A stretch of 64,000 bases of DNA. It comes from an uncultured Geobacteraceae bacterium (GTDB lineage: Bacteria; Desulfobacterota; Desulfuromonadia; Geobacterales; Pseudopelobacteraceae). A program made the translations under genes and the position numbers. The DNA lies in contig CAJAFV010000069.1 of NCBI GenBank assembly GCA_903939115.1, positions 1 through 64,000 of the forward strand, given 5' to 3'. Shown piece after piece: positions 33,357 to 42,390 of this stretch (its first letter is position 1; each line of letters starts with the position of its first letter). Below the pieces are notes generated by a model. It was not told the DNA's origin. It saw only the letters and a program-made list of their open reading frames with translations, and searched no databases.

Positions 33357-34364
33357 TCAGCTTTCCAGCATGTTTACGACGACGCGACCGGTGACGCCGC
33401 CCTTTAGGATGGCCTGAATCATCGGTTCAACCCCCTGCAGGGCGCACTCGGTCACAACCTCGGCCAGACGGGCCGGCTTCCATGTGGAAGCCAGCCGTTT
33501 CCAGACCTCAGCACGAAGCTCGCGGGGGCACTGAACCGAATCGATCCCGATGAGACTTACCCCGCGCAGGATGAACGGATAGACGTTAAGTGAAAGTTCC
33601 GGCGAACCGACCAGACCGCAGCAGGTGACCGCGCCACCGTACTTCGTGCTTTTGAGAGCCGCTACCAGCGTCGTACCGCCGACGACATCGACAACGCCGC
33701 CCCATCGTTCGGCAAGAACGGCCTTCTCAGCTCCGGCGGCCACCATATCGCGACTGATAACCTGAGCAGCGCCGAGACCTTTGAGATACTCCGTATCAGC
33801 CTCTTTACCGGTTGATGCCACGACCCGGTATCTAGCGCCGGCAAGTATCGAAACCGCGATACTCCCGACACCTCCGGTTGCTCCGGTCACCAGGATATCC
33901 CCCTGATCCGGCCGCACCCCCGCCAGTTCCAGCTTCAGCACCGACAGCCCCGCAGTGAAACCGGCCGTTCCGAGCGCCATACTTTCTCGCAGGGACAACC
34001 CCTCCGGGAGCCGGTGTGCCCATTCCGAGGGAATACGGATCAATTGGCCCCAGCCGCCGTCAGTTTCCATTCCGAGGTCGTAGCCGGTCACGATGACCTT
34101 CTCACCCGGCGAAAAGGCGCCGCTCTGGCAGGAGAGCACTTCGCCCGCCGCGTCAATACCGGGGGTGTGAGGAAACTGCCGCGTAACGCCGGGGTGACCG
34201 GTGGACGACAGAGCATCTTTATAATTAAGAGAGGAGTAGTGAACCCGCACCACCAGATCGCCCGGCGGCAGGTCATTGATATCCCGCTCCCGGATTTCCC
34301 TCACGAACTGTTTTTCAGGCGTCTTTTCCACGACGAGAGCTTTAAAAATCGTTATGTTTTTCAT
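33357..34364 (-). CDS. acuI: Acrylyl-CoA reductase/YhdH-family quinone oxidoreductase
   Basis: Medium-chain dehydrogenase/reductase of 335 residues without zinc-binding cysteines. The family pattern is clear: VRVHYSSLNYKDALSSTGHPGVTRQFPHTPGIDAAG, GWGQLIRIPSEWAHRLPEGL, LGTAGFTAGLSV and the NADPH-binding VTGATGGVGSIAVSIL. The YhdH/AcuI group reduces acryloyl-CoA to propionyl-CoA with NADPH. GGGGGG precedes the ATG at close range. It lies 18 bases upstream of aspA on the same strand. Substrate by homology only. Confidence 0.88.
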   Translation of the reverse strand: MKNITIFKALVVEKTPEKQFVREIRERDINDLPPGDLVVRVHYSSLNYKDALSSTGHPGVTRQFPHTPGIDAAGEVLSCQSGAFSPGEKVIVTGYDLGMETDGGWGQLIRIPSEWAHRLPEGLSLRESMALGTAGFTAGLSVLKLELAGVRPDQGDILVTGATGGVGSIAVSILAGARYRVVASTGKEADTEYLKGLGAAQVISRDMVAAGAEKAVLAERWGGVVDVVGGTTLVAALKSTKYGGAVTCCGLVGSPELSLNVYPFILRGVSLIGIDSVQCPRELRAEVWKRLASTWKPARLAEVVTECALQGVEPMIQAILKGGVTGRVVVNMLES

Positions 34365-34398
34365 GTACCCCCCCTTATGACTTTAGTAACAGCCTGTG

Positions 34399-36345
34399 TC
34401 AGGAAGAAATTTCTTCCCACTCCCCGTACAACTCTTCCAGGCGCCCGTTCAGCGAGGCGTGGCGTTCGCCCCCCTGCACTCCCCGCTCCGGGTCATCAAA
34501 GAAGCCGGGACCATTCATCTCGACTTCCAGTGTCGCCAGCTCTTTTTCTACGCCGGCAATCAACGCTTCAATCTCACCCAACCGCTTCTGGCGCGATTGA
34601 TCCTCACGCTTGCGCCGTTTATCATCTTCACGGTCTTTGAGTCGAAGATCTTTGTTCAGAGGCGGCAATGGCGCTGGAGACGTGCCCTGAGAAACGAGCG
34701 CGTCGCCAGAAGGTGCGGCGGAGGTCCCCCCGGGCGGAGTGGGTGCTCCCGCTTTCTTCCCCAGGTAATATTCGTAGTCGCCGAAATAATTTTCGACGCC
34801 ACCGCCGTCAACCTCAACGACCCGCGTTGCCAGGGCATTGACAAAGTAGCGATCGTGCGAAACGAACACGACCGTACCGTCGAAACTTTTGAGGGCGTCC
34901 AGCAAGACCTCTTTGCTGTTCAGGTCCAGATGGTTGGTCGGCTCGTCCATCAGCAGCAGGTTGGAGGGGCGCAGCAGCATCTTGGCAAGCGCCAGACGAT
35001 TCCGTTCGCCACCGGAGAGGACGCTGACCGGTTTGTGAATATCATCGCCGGTAAAGAGAAACGCGCCGAGAATATCGCGCAAACGGGGCACCATGTCATA
35101 CGGTGCATCGGCGTAGAGTTCGTCATAGGCAGAACGGCTCTGGTCGAGAACATTGGCCTGATCCTGGGCAAAATAATCCATGCTGACATTATGCCCGATG
35201 ATACGTTCTCCACCCTGAATTTCCCCACCAGCCAGCACCGCCATCAACGTTGATTTCCCCGCGCCGTTGTGCCCTACCAGAGCGACCCGTTCACCTTTTT
35301 CGATGGTCAGGTCAATCCGGTCCAGAACCACGTGATCACCAAAGGATCGGGTCAACCCTCTCAGTTCGACGACGCTTTTACCGCTTTTGGGCGCTTCCGG
35401 AAACTGGAAGCGGATCTTTTTTCGTTCGGGGGGAATGACGATGCGCTCAACCTTCTCCAGCTGCTTAACCCGGGACTGCACCTGCGACGCTTTGTTGGCC
35501 TGATAGCGGAAGCGCTTGATGAAATCCTCGGTCTTTTCGATTTCTTCATCCTGAATACGCTTGGCATTCCGCAAGGCGGTTACCCGCTCCTCGCGTTGAC
35601 TCAGATAGGTGGAGTAACGGCAGTGATAGTCCGTCATCGTGTGGTTCCAGACTTCGGCAATTCGGCTGCAGACGCTGTCCATGAAGAAACGGTCGTGGGA
35701 AACGAGGATCACTGATCCGGGATAGGCACAGAGATACTCCTCCAGCCAGTTGCGCGCTTCAATGTCAAGATGGTTGGTCGGCTCATCAAGCAGCAGCACA
35801 TCCGGCTTCTGCAACAGCAGGCAGGCGAGAGCAATGCGCATCTGCCAGCCGCCTGAGAACTCTCCGCAGTCGCGATGCCAGTCAGACTGGGCAAAACCGA
35901 GGCCTTTCAGCACGGTGCCGATCTCGGCTTCCATCGTGTAGCCGCCGCCATGCCGGAACTGCTCCTGCAGTTCCCCGTACCTCATCAGTATCTGATCATG
36001 GTCGGGAGAGTCATGGGAGAGGTTTTCCAGATCCAGGCCGATCCGGTGCAGCTCTTCCTCCATCGCCAGCAGCTCTTTAAGCGCGGCGCGGGCTTCATGA
36101 AACAGTGACTGGCCGGTCGTGACGATACCGTCCTGTGGCAGATACGCCGCCTTGGCGCCACGGGCACACTGAATTTCACCCGAGGATGGTTCGGTCAGGC
36201 CGGCGATGATCTTCATCAGCGTTGATTTGCCGGCGCCGTTCTCTCCGACCAGCGCTACCCGTTCGCCCTTTTTAAGGTGCCAGGAGATGTTGGTGAAGAG
36301 TGGTTTGCCGGCGAAATTTTTTGACAGGTTTATGAGCTGGAGCAT
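34399..36345 (-). CDS. ABC-F ATP-binding protein (YheS/EttA-like)
   Basis: Soluble tandem ATPase of 648 residues, the second ABC-F protein of the window. Cassette one has GENGAGKST, FSGGWQMRIALA and LLLDEPTNHLD; cassette two has GHNGAGKST, LSGGERNRLALA and LLMDEPTNHLD. The linker between them is the long charged ABC-F helix pair (DEEIEKTEDFIKRFRYQANKASQ). A charged coiled coil ends the protein. ABC-F proteins act on the ribosome. I place the start at the ATG at 36345, where the domain begins; a longer frame reaches 36453 but its extra residues are not domain-like. No clear ribosome site supports either. Confidence 0.87.
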   Translation of the reverse strand: MLQLINLSKNFAGKPLFTNISWHLKKGERVALVGENGAGKSTLMKIIAGLTEPSSGEIQCARGAKAAYLPQDGIVTTGQSLFHEARAALKELLAMEEELHRIGLDLENLSHDSPDHDQILMRYGELQEQFRHGGGYTMEAEIGTVLKGLGFAQSDWHRDCGEFSGGWQMRIALACLLLQKPDVLLLDEPTNHLDIEARNWLEEYLCAYPGSVILVSHDRFFMDSVCSRIAEVWNHTMTDYHCRYSTYLSQREERVTALRNAKRIQDEEIEKTEDFIKRFRYQANKASQVQSRVKQLEKVERIVIPPERKKIRFQFPEAPKSGKSVVELRGLTRSFGDHVVLDRIDLTIEKGERVALVGHNGAGKSTLMAVLAGGEIQGGERIIGHNVSMDYFAQDQANVLDQSRSAYDELYADAPYDMVPRLRDILGAFLFTGDDIHKPVSVLSGGERNRLALAKMLLRPSNLLLMDEPTNHLDLNSKEVLLDALKSFDGTVVFVSHDRYFVNALATRVVEVDGGGVENYFGDYEYYLGKKAGAPTPPGGTSAAPSGDALVSQGTSPAPLPPLNKDLRLKDREDDKRRKREDQSRQKRLGEIEALIAGVEKELATLEVEMNGPGFFDDPERGVQGGERHASLNGRLEELYGEWEEISS

Positions 36346-36525
36346 GCGGGTGTTGTAACACATAAAACGGGGTGACGGCAAGCGGAGGGGAACGGTCTGT
36401 TCAAGTTTGTCCCCGTAGGCTGGAGGAATCAGGAAACTTGCTCTATTGCGCAATGCTGTTAGAATACGTCAGATAGTGGAGCTAATTATTTTGGACAAGC
36501 TCACTGAAAAAGGAAAAGTCATATA

Positions 36526-37521
36526 ATGAACGGGATAACTGCTATCCATCACAGATTTTTCGTGTTCTCAGCTGTCGTTATGGCGTTGCTCTGCCTCATG
36601 GCCGGGTGCAGCAGCGCCCCTTCTGACTCCGGCGCCCTGCAGGGATACGTCGAGGGGGAGTTTGTCTATATCGCCGCCCCCCTGTCGGGAAAGCTGGGAA
36701 CACTCTTCGTACAGCGGGGTGCTCAAGTCAAAGTAGGTGAGCCGCTTTTTGAGCTGGATAATATCCAGGAAAAAGCTGCCCGCGACGAAACAAAACTGCG
36801 GCTTGTCCAGCTTCGGGCACAGGTGGCTGATGCCAAAAAAGGAAAGCGGCCGACAGAAATTGATGCGACGTCAGCACAGTTAAATCTTGCCCGAACAGCT
36901 CTGCAGTTTTCGGAAAGAGAGCTGCTGCGCCAGGAGAGATTGCTCGCCGCCAGCGTAGTGTCGGCTCAGGACGTTGACCGGCTCCGCTCCCAGCGCGATC
37001 AGGAGCGACAGCGCGTAGCACAGCTTGAAGCCGAACTCGGCACGGCACGGCTCGGTTTGCGGGGTGATCAGATCGCTGCGGCCGAGGCAAGCATGAAGGC
37101 AATGGCAGCGACACTCGGCAGAAGCGAGTGGGATCTTGACCAGAAACGGCAGAGTGCACCGACTGCGGGACTGGTGTTTGACACGCTGTATCGCCAGGGA
37201 GAGTGGGTCGCCGCCGGCCGACCGGCCGTTGTCCTGCTGCCGCCGCAGAATATCAAGGTCCGGGTTTTTGTGCCGCAGCTGCTGCTGGCAAAGATTCATC
37301 CGGGTGACCGGGTCCAGGTCACCGTGGACGGCGGATCTGCACCGTTTTCCGGGGTCGTGAATTTCATATCACCCCAGGCGGAATATACCCCGCCGGTCAT
37401 ATACAGTCGGGAGAGCAGGCAGAAACTGGTCTATATGATTGAGCTGACGTTCGCTCCGGCGACAGCAGCTCAGCTCCATCCGGGCCAGCCGGTGACCGTG
37501 CGGTTCGGTTCCGGATCATGA
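36526..37521 (+). CDS. HlyD-family membrane fusion lipoprotein
   Basis: Periplasmic adaptor of 331 residues of the YbhG/HlyD type. The signal peptide ends in lipobox LMAGC, so it is lipid-anchored. A biotinyl-lipoyl-like segment (GYVEGEFVYIAAPLSGKLGTLFVQRGAQVKVGEPLFELD) is followed by a helical hairpin (about residues 85-195) and a second lipoyl and beta-barrel region (APTAGLVFDTLYRQGEWVAAGRPAVVLL). It connects an inner-membrane exporter to an outer-membrane channel. Its stop overlaps the ABC ATPase start, so the three genes to 39583 form one operon. Confidence 0.9.
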   Translation: MNGITAIHHRFFVFSAVVMALLCLMAGCSSAPSDSGALQGYVEGEFVYIAAPLSGKLGTLFVQRGAQVKVGEPLFELDNIQEKAARDETKLRLVQLRAQVADAKKGKRPTEIDATSAQLNLARTALQFSERELLRQERLLAASVVSAQDVDRLRSQRDQERQRVAQLEAELGTARLGLRGDQIAAAEASMKAMAATLGRSEWDLDQKRQSAPTAGLVFDTLYRQGEWVAAGRPAVVLLPPQNIKVRVFVPQLLLAKIHPGDRVQVTVDGGSAPFSGVVNFISPQAEYTPPVIYSRESRQKLVYMIELTFAPATAAQLHPGQPVTVRFGSGS

Positions 37522-38444
37522 TAAACAACTTTGCTATTGACGTGCGCGGGATGACCAAACGCTTTGGGGAGCATACCGTCGTCAACGGCATCAATCTTCA
37601 GGTGCGCAGAGGAGAGGTGTACGGCTTTCTCGGGCCGAACGGCAGCGGCAAAACCACATTTATCAGGATGCTCTGCGGGCTGCTCGCTGCCGACGCGGGC
37701 GAGGGTACCTGCCTCGATTTCGATGTCATTCGGGAGAGCGAGGCCATCAAGCGTCAGGTCGGCTACATGACTCAGCGCTTCAGCTTCTATGAGGATTTGA
37801 GCATTGCCGAAAATCTTGATTTCGTGGCGCGTATGTATGCCGTCGGCGACCGCCGTGAAGCGGTGCGGGACAGCATCGAACGACTGGGGCTGGCCGGTCG
37901 GCAAAAGCAGCTGGCCGGCGAACTGTCGGGGGGATGGAAGCAGCGGCTCGCACTGGCCGCCTGCCTTATTCATAAACCGCAACTGCTGCTGCTCGACGAA
38001 CCGACGGCCGGGGTCGATCCGAAAGCGCGCCGTGATTTCTGGGAGCAGATACACGAACTCGCTGCCCAAGGGCTGACTTTTCTGATCACTACGCACTACA
38101 TGGATGAGGCTGAACGGTGCGACCGACTCGCCTATCTTTCATATGGGAATCTGCTGACGAGCGGCACGGCGGCCGAGGTGATTGCAGGGGCACAGTTGGC
38201 CACCTGGTCGGTGAGTGGACCGGATCTGCAGGGGGCGGCCCGCCTGCTGCGCGAAACCCCGGGGGTACGCCAGGCGGTAGCCTTCGGCACCTCACTCCAC
38301 GTGAGCGGCACTGATGCCGCAGGCCTCGAACGGGCAATTACCCCGTACCGCAGGGAACCTTACACAGTACAGCAGATACATCCGGGACTCGAAGATGTTT
38401 TCATCCATCTGATGGAAAGCTCGAAGGACAATTTCGCGCCATGA
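37518..38444 (+). CDS. ABC exporter ATP-binding protein
   Basis: ABC-2-type exporter ATPase of 308 residues. Walker A GPNGSGKTT, signature LSGGWKQRLALA, Walker B LLLLDEPTAGVDP and the switch His in ITTHYMDEAERC are present. The C-terminal ~80 residues form the DrrA/YbhF-like extension. It overlaps both neighbours by four bases. With the adaptor and permease it builds a YbhFGSR-like exporter for drugs or other hydrophobic compounds; substrate unknown. Confidence 0.94.
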   Translation: MINNFAIDVRGMTKRFGEHTVVNGINLQVRRGEVYGFLGPNGSGKTTFIRMLCGLLAADAGEGTCLDFDVIRESEAIKRQVGYMTQRFSFYEDLSIAENLDFVARMYAVGDRREAVRDSIERLGLAGRQKQLAGELSGGWKQRLALAACLIHKPQLLLLDEPTAGVDPKARRDFWEQIHELAAQGLTFLITTHYMDEAERCDRLAYLSYGNLLTSGTAAEVIAGAQLATWSVSGPDLQGAARLLRETPGVRQAVAFGTSLHVSGTDAAGLERAITPYRREPYTVQQIHPGLEDVFIHLMESSKDNFAP

Positions 38445-39583
38445 AGAAGCGGATCCCGTTATCATTTACCCGTTTCTGGGCCATCGTTATTAAGGAATTT
38501 ATCCAGATGCGCCGGGACCGCCTTACCTTCGGCATGATAGTCGGCATCCCGGTCGTTCAGCTCATGCTCTTCGGTTTCGCCATAAACGGCGATCCGAAGC
38601 ATCTCCCCACCGCACTCCTGCTGGCAGACAGCAGTCAGCAGGGGCGCTCAATTCTGTCCGCTCTCAAAAACAGCGATTACTTCAGTTTTGTCCGGGAGGT
38701 GCATTCTGAAGCTGAGGGAGAGGCGATCCTCGCACAAGGCGAAGTCCAGTTTGTCGTAACAATCCCGGAAAATTTCAGCAGAACCCTGCTGCGCGGCGAA
38801 AAACCGGTAATCCTCGTTGAAGCGGATGCAACCGATCCGTCAGCGACCGGCAACGCCATCGCCTCCCTCCGCACCGTGATAACCACTGCGCTGCAGCATG
38901 ACCTCACGGGGCCGCTTGCGTTTCTGGCGGGAAGCGACGGGCCGGTAAACCTCCGCGTCCACGCCCGTTACAACCCGGAGGGGATCTCGCAGTACAATAT
39001 CGTTCCCGGCCTTATGGGAGTGGTCCTGACGATGACCATGGTGATGATCACCGGTCTCGCTATTACCCGTGAACGGGAGCGGGGCACGATGGAAAACCTC
39101 CTCTCCATGCCGACACGCCCGCTTGAGGTACTGCTCGGGAAAATAATTCCCTATATTTTTGTCGGCTACATTCAGGTCAGCCTGATTCTGGTCGCAGCGC
39201 GCTTTATTTTCCATGTGCCGATGGTCGGCAGCATCCCTCTGCTGCTCCTCTCTGCATCGGTTTTTATCGCTGCAAATCTGGCGATGGGGATTACCTTCTC
39301 CACGCTGGCAAAGAACCAGTTGCAGGCGGTACAGATGACTTTTTTCTTTTTCCTCCCGTCACTGCTGCTCTCCGGATTCATGTTCCCGTTCCGCGGCATG
39401 CCGGATTGGGCACAGGTCATCGGCGAAGTATTGCCGCTGACCCATTTCCTGCGCATTATCAGGGGAATTCTACTGAAAGGGAATGGCATTGAAGAGGTGA
39501 TCCTGCAACTCTGGCAGATCATGCTGTTCGCCACCGTTGTTCTGGCCATCGGGGTAAAACGGTACCGGAGGACGCTGGATTAA
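38441..39583 (+). CDS. ABC-2 type exporter permease
   Basis: Membrane protein of 380 residues. One membrane segment near residue 30 is followed by a large periplasmic domain (about 55-180) and five C-terminal membrane segments, the ABC-2/YbhS-YhhJ layout. RERERGTMENLLSMPTRPLEVLLGKIIPYIFVGYIQ and LLLSGFMFPFRGMPDWAQVIGEVLPLTHFLRIIRGI are family-typical. Only one permease gene is present, so it probably forms a homodimer, unlike the two-permease ybhFSR operon. Confidence 0.93.
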   Translation: MKKRIPLSFTRFWAIVIKEFIQMRRDRLTFGMIVGIPVVQLMLFGFAINGDPKHLPTALLLADSSQQGRSILSALKNSDYFSFVREVHSEAEGEAILAQGEVQFVVTIPENFSRTLLRGEKPVILVEADATDPSATGNAIASLRTVITTALQHDLTGPLAFLAGSDGPVNLRVHARYNPEGISQYNIVPGLMGVVLTMTMVMITGLAITRERERGTMENLLSMPTRPLEVLLGKIIPYIFVGYIQVSLILVAARFIFHVPMVGSIPLLLLSASVFIAANLAMGITFSTLAKNQLQAVQMTFFFFLPSLLLSGFMFPFRGMPDWAQVIGEVLPLTHFLRIIRGILLKGNGIEEVILQLWQIMLFATVVLAIGVKRYRRTLD

Positions 39584-39615
39584 CGGACCGACACGGCATG
39601 ATTCTCCGGATCAGG

Positions 39616-40143
39616 TTACGAAGGGGCTATCCCCAGTCGCGCAGCGGCGTCCATGTAAACCTGCTGCGCTCCCTCGCTGAACTGAACAAAGATGATCCGC
39701 TCCAGCTCAGGATACTTCTCGCGAGCGTCCAGTGCCGCTGAGAGAGCGATAACAACAGACTCTCGCATCGGATAGCCATAGACCCCGGAACTAATGGCGG
39801 GAAAGGCAATACTTTTCAGGCCTTGCTGATGCGCCACTTCAAAACAGCGCTGGTATGTGGATTCCAGCAGTTTCGGCTCTCCAAGGCTACCATCTTTCCA
39901 GACCGGTCCGACGGTATGGATGACATGTTTCGCGGGAAGATTTCCTCCGCCGGTAATTTTTGCATCCCCAGTTACACACCCCTGAAGAGCGGCACAATCC
40001 TGCAGTAACGCTGGCCCGGCAGCGCGATGGATGGCACCGTCAACGCCACCGCCGCCAAGCAGGGTATTGTTTGCGGCATTAACAATCGCATCTACTGCCA
40101 GTGTCGTGATATCGGCCTGAATAATTTCAATGATTGCTCTCAT
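39616..40143 (-). CDS. Macro-domain protein (O-acetyl-ADP-ribose deacetylase type)
   Basis: Macro domain of 175 residues, the YmdB/MacroD type. The ADP-ribose-binding loops [24 protein letters not shown] and [12 protein letters not shown] are complete, including the catalytic Asp-containing GGVDGAIH loop. It would hydrolyse O-acetyl-ADP-ribose or mono-ADP-ribosyl marks. No ADP-ribosyltransferase gene is adjacent. It is divergent from the S4 gene. Confidence 0.94.
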   Translation of the reverse strand: MRAIIEIIQADITTLAVDAIVNAANNTLLGGGGVDGAIHRAAGPALLQDCAALQGCVTGDAKITGGGNLPAKHVIHTVGPVWKDGSLGEPKLLESTYQRCFEVAHQQGLKSIAFPAISSGVYGYPMRESVVIALSAALDAREKYPELERIIFVQFSEGAQQVYMDAAARLGIAPS

Positions 40144-40215
40144 AGGCTCCCCCTATTTTTCCTTTGTTTCCAGATGACGGATAATGATACAAACAACAAA
40201 AGGAGTACATTATTT

Positions 40216-40419
40216 ATGCAGATAACGACACCATTTATAAAGCTGGACAGCTTTTTAAAAGCGGAAAACGCCGTATCTTCAGGTGGTGAGGCAAAGATGA
40301 TGATAGCCGAAGGGTATATTTCGGTAAATGGTGAAGTTGAACTTCGCCGCGGCCGCAAATTGTATCCCGGAGATCGGGTTGTGTACGGGAAAAGAAAGTT
40401 TTCTATCGAGTCTGCATAA
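40216..40419 (+). CDS. Small S4 RNA-binding protein (YbcJ/YaaA-like)
   Basis: Protein of 67 residues comprising one S4 domain (TPFIKLDSFLKAENAVSSGGEAKMMIAEGYISVNGEVELRRGRKLYPGDRVV). This is the free-standing YbcJ/YaaA type that binds structured RNA. AGGAG lies 10-11 bases before the ATG at 40216. A longer in-frame reading from 40027 overlaps the macro gene and is not supported. Confidence 0.9.
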   Translation: MQITTPFIKLDSFLKAENAVSSGGEAKMMIAEGYISVNGEVELRRGRKLYPGDRVVYGKRKFSIESA

Positions 40420-40447
40420 AATCCTGCCGCCGCTGCACTCAATTAAT

Positions 40448-40477
40448 TTGACATATCACGCAGTTTAAAATTAGAAT
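40448..40477 (+). promoter_or_regulatory. hemE promoter
   Basis: TTGACA (40448-40453), an 18-base spacer and TAGAAT (40472-40477) stand about 57 bases before the hemE start. Near-consensus. Confidence 0.7.
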
Positions 40478-40533
40478 GACGCGCTTATCTGTGCAAATAC
40501 CTGCGCCTTTGTGCGCTATTGAGGAGAGTTACA

Positions 40534-41556
40534 ATGAATACGAGATTTCTTGATGCCTGTTGGGGTAAACCGGTAGATCGCACTCCTGTGTGGCTTATGC
40601 GCCAAGCCGGTCGCTATCTGCCTGAATATATGGCGGTCCGCTCAAAATGCACGTTTCTTGAATTGTGTAAAACCCCTGAATTAGCAGCAGAAGTCTCAAT
40701 TCAGCCGGTTGATTATCTCGGCGTTGATGCCGCAATCATGTTCTCCGATATCCTGACTCCTGTTGAACCAATGGGTATGAAGCTCGACTTTGTCCCAGGA
40801 CCGGTATTCGAGAGTCCGATTCGCAGTATGGCGGATGTTGAAAAATTGCGTATTCCGCAGATGGAGCAGGATGTCCCCTACGTACTTGAAACGATTAAAA
40901 TACTGCGCCGGGAACTGGCCGGAAAAGTACCGCTGATCGGCTTTGGCGGCGCACCCTTTACGTTGGCCTGCTATATGGTTGAAGGGAAGGGTTCCAAGGA
41001 TTTTGCCCAGATCAAGCGCATGATGTATGCGGCGCCTGATGTTTATGCAGCACTGATGGAAAAAATAACCACCATGAGTATGGAATATCTGAATGCCCAG
41101 ATTACCGCCGGCGCACAATGTATCCAGATATTTGATACCTGGGGCGGTATTCTTTCTCCTGCCGATTATGAGCGCTATGTGCTGCCGTACACCGTCAGAC
41201 TGATAAACGGGTTAAACCGGATGGAAACTCCGGTCATCCATTTTGTCAAAGGCTCCGGAGCAATGCTGGATACGGTAAAGAAAGCCGGCGGGGACGTAAT
41301 GGGTCTTGACTGGCATGTGAGCCTTGGTGCAGCGCGTGATATTATTGGCCCGCAGATGGCCGTACAGGGCAACCTTGATCCGACTGTGCTGTATGCGACA
41401 CCGGAAATTATCGAGCGTGAAGTCAAGCGGGTTCTGGATGAGAACGCCGGTCGCCCAGGGCACATTTTTAACCTCGGCCACGGTATCCTGCCGACGGTTC
41501 CACCTGCCCATGCCAAATTCATGGTTGAGTGCGTACATCGCCTGTCGCAGAAATAG
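40534..41556 (+). CDS. hemE: Uroporphyrinogen decarboxylase
   Basis: Cytoplasmic haem-pathway enzyme of 340 residues that decarboxylates the four acetates of uroporphyrinogen III to give coproporphyrinogen III. The signature PVWLMRQAGRYLPEY is intact, as are the catalytic-loop segment AAIMFSDILTPVEPMG, GFGGAPFTLACYMVEG and the C-terminal FNLGHGILPTVPPAHA. GAGGAG upstream decides the ATG at 40534 over an earlier in-frame codon. It is followed closely by a VOC-family gene and probably leads an operon through 43010. Confidence 0.97.
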   Translation: MNTRFLDACWGKPVDRTPVWLMRQAGRYLPEYMAVRSKCTFLELCKTPELAAEVSIQPVDYLGVDAAIMFSDILTPVEPMGMKLDFVPGPVFESPIRSMADVEKLRIPQMEQDVPYVLETIKILRRELAGKVPLIGFGGAPFTLACYMVEGKGSKDFAQIKRMMYAAPDVYAALMEKITTMSMEYLNAQITAGAQCIQIFDTWGGILSPADYERYVLPYTVRLINGLNRMETPVIHFVKGSGAMLDTVKKAGGDVMGLDWHVSLGAARDIIGPQMAVQGNLDPTVLYATPEIIEREVKRVLDENAGRPGHIFNLGHGILPTVPPAHAKFMVECVHRLSQK

Positions 41557-41568
41557 TTTGAGGTCGGC

Positions 41569-41922
41569 ATGTCAATTACACTAAAAAATATCGTCATTTT
41601 TGTTTCCGATCTTGCCAAAGCTAAGTCGTTCTATGTGGACCTTCTTGGACTGCCGGTAGCGGGCCAGAGCGAGATGTTGATAGAGTTTTTCCCCGGAGCA
41701 ACAACGACACTGGGGGTTTCGCGTGCGCTGCACGAAGATGCTCAAAGACTTATCGGCAGACATACCGGCATCACGCTTAAAGTAGAAGATATTGCCACGG
41801 TGTGCGATTCACTGAAAAACGGCGGTGCGCATTTTGTCGAGCCGCTTGAATCGAGCCCGTGGGGCAAAATGGCTGTTGTTCAGGATTTTGATGGTAATAT
41901 GATTGCACTGGTGGATCGTTAA
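41569..41922 (+). CDS. VOC-family (glyoxalase/bleomycin resistance-like) protein
   Basis: Protein of 117 residues with the paired beta-alpha-beta-beta-beta units of the vicinal oxygen chelate fold (NIVIFVSDLAKAKSFYVDLLGLPV and GITLKVEDIATVCDSLKNGGAHFVEPLESSPWGKMAVVQDFDGNMIALV). Family members include glyoxalase I and dioxygenases; the substrate is not readable. It lies between hemE (12 bases) and the WbuC gene (directly adjoining). Confidence 0.9.
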   Translation: MSITLKNIVIFVSDLAKAKSFYVDLLGLPVAGQSEMLIEFFPGATTTLGVSRALHEDAQRLIGRHTGITLKVEDIATVCDSLKNGGAHFVEPLESSPWGKMAVVQDFDGNMIALVDR

Positions 41923-42390
41923 ATGAGGATCATCACGAAGGACCTATTGGCTCAGGTGTCAGCCGAAGCCAGACAGAATCCGAGGCTGCGTAAAAACTAT
42001 AACTTTCACCCGTCTGATGAATCAAGAAGTCATAGGCTGTTGAATGCTATTGAGCCTGAATCGTATATCAGGCCTCATCGACATCTTGATCCCGAAAAAG
42101 ATGAAACCTTTATTCTGATGAGCGGCAGATTGGGAATAATCGTTTTTGCAGATGATGGGGAGGTGCTTGAGGCAGTGCTGCTGTCGCAAGCCAGCGGCAA
42201 TCTCGCTGTCGATGTCCCGCACGGGGTATATCATACTGCTGTCAGCCTTGAGACTGGCACCCTGTTCTTTGAAGCCAAAGCGGGCCCCTATCGCCCGCTG
42301 AATGAAGCGGAAATTAGTACGTGGGCACCTGAAGAAAACAGTCCGCAGGCTCAGACATTTCTTGCGCGTCTGCGGAGTCTGTTTGATTGA
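41923..42390 (+). CDS. WbuC-family cupin-fold metalloprotein
   Basis: Protein of 155 residues of the WbuC cupin family. Metal-ligand candidates lie in SYIRPHRHLDPEKDETFILMSGRLG (cupin motif 1) and DVPHGVYHTAVSL (motif 2 His). In other bacteria wbuC lies in O-antigen clusters, but here no polysaccharide genes are near. The ATG directly follows the VOC stop, and its TGA overlaps the next gene by one base. Confidence 0.9.
   Translation: MRIITKDLLAQVSAEARQNPRLRKNYNFHPSDESRSHRLLNAIEPESYIRPHRHLDPEKDETFILMSGRLGIIVFADDGEVLEAVLLSQASGNLAVDVPHGVYHTAVSLETGTLFFEAKAGPYRPLNEAEISTWAPEENSPQAQTFLARLRSLFD

Noticed and set aside
34399..35253. 285-residue frame on the plus strand
   Set aside because: It is the reverse shadow of the ABC-F ATPase, whose Walker and signature motifs are complete on the minus strand.
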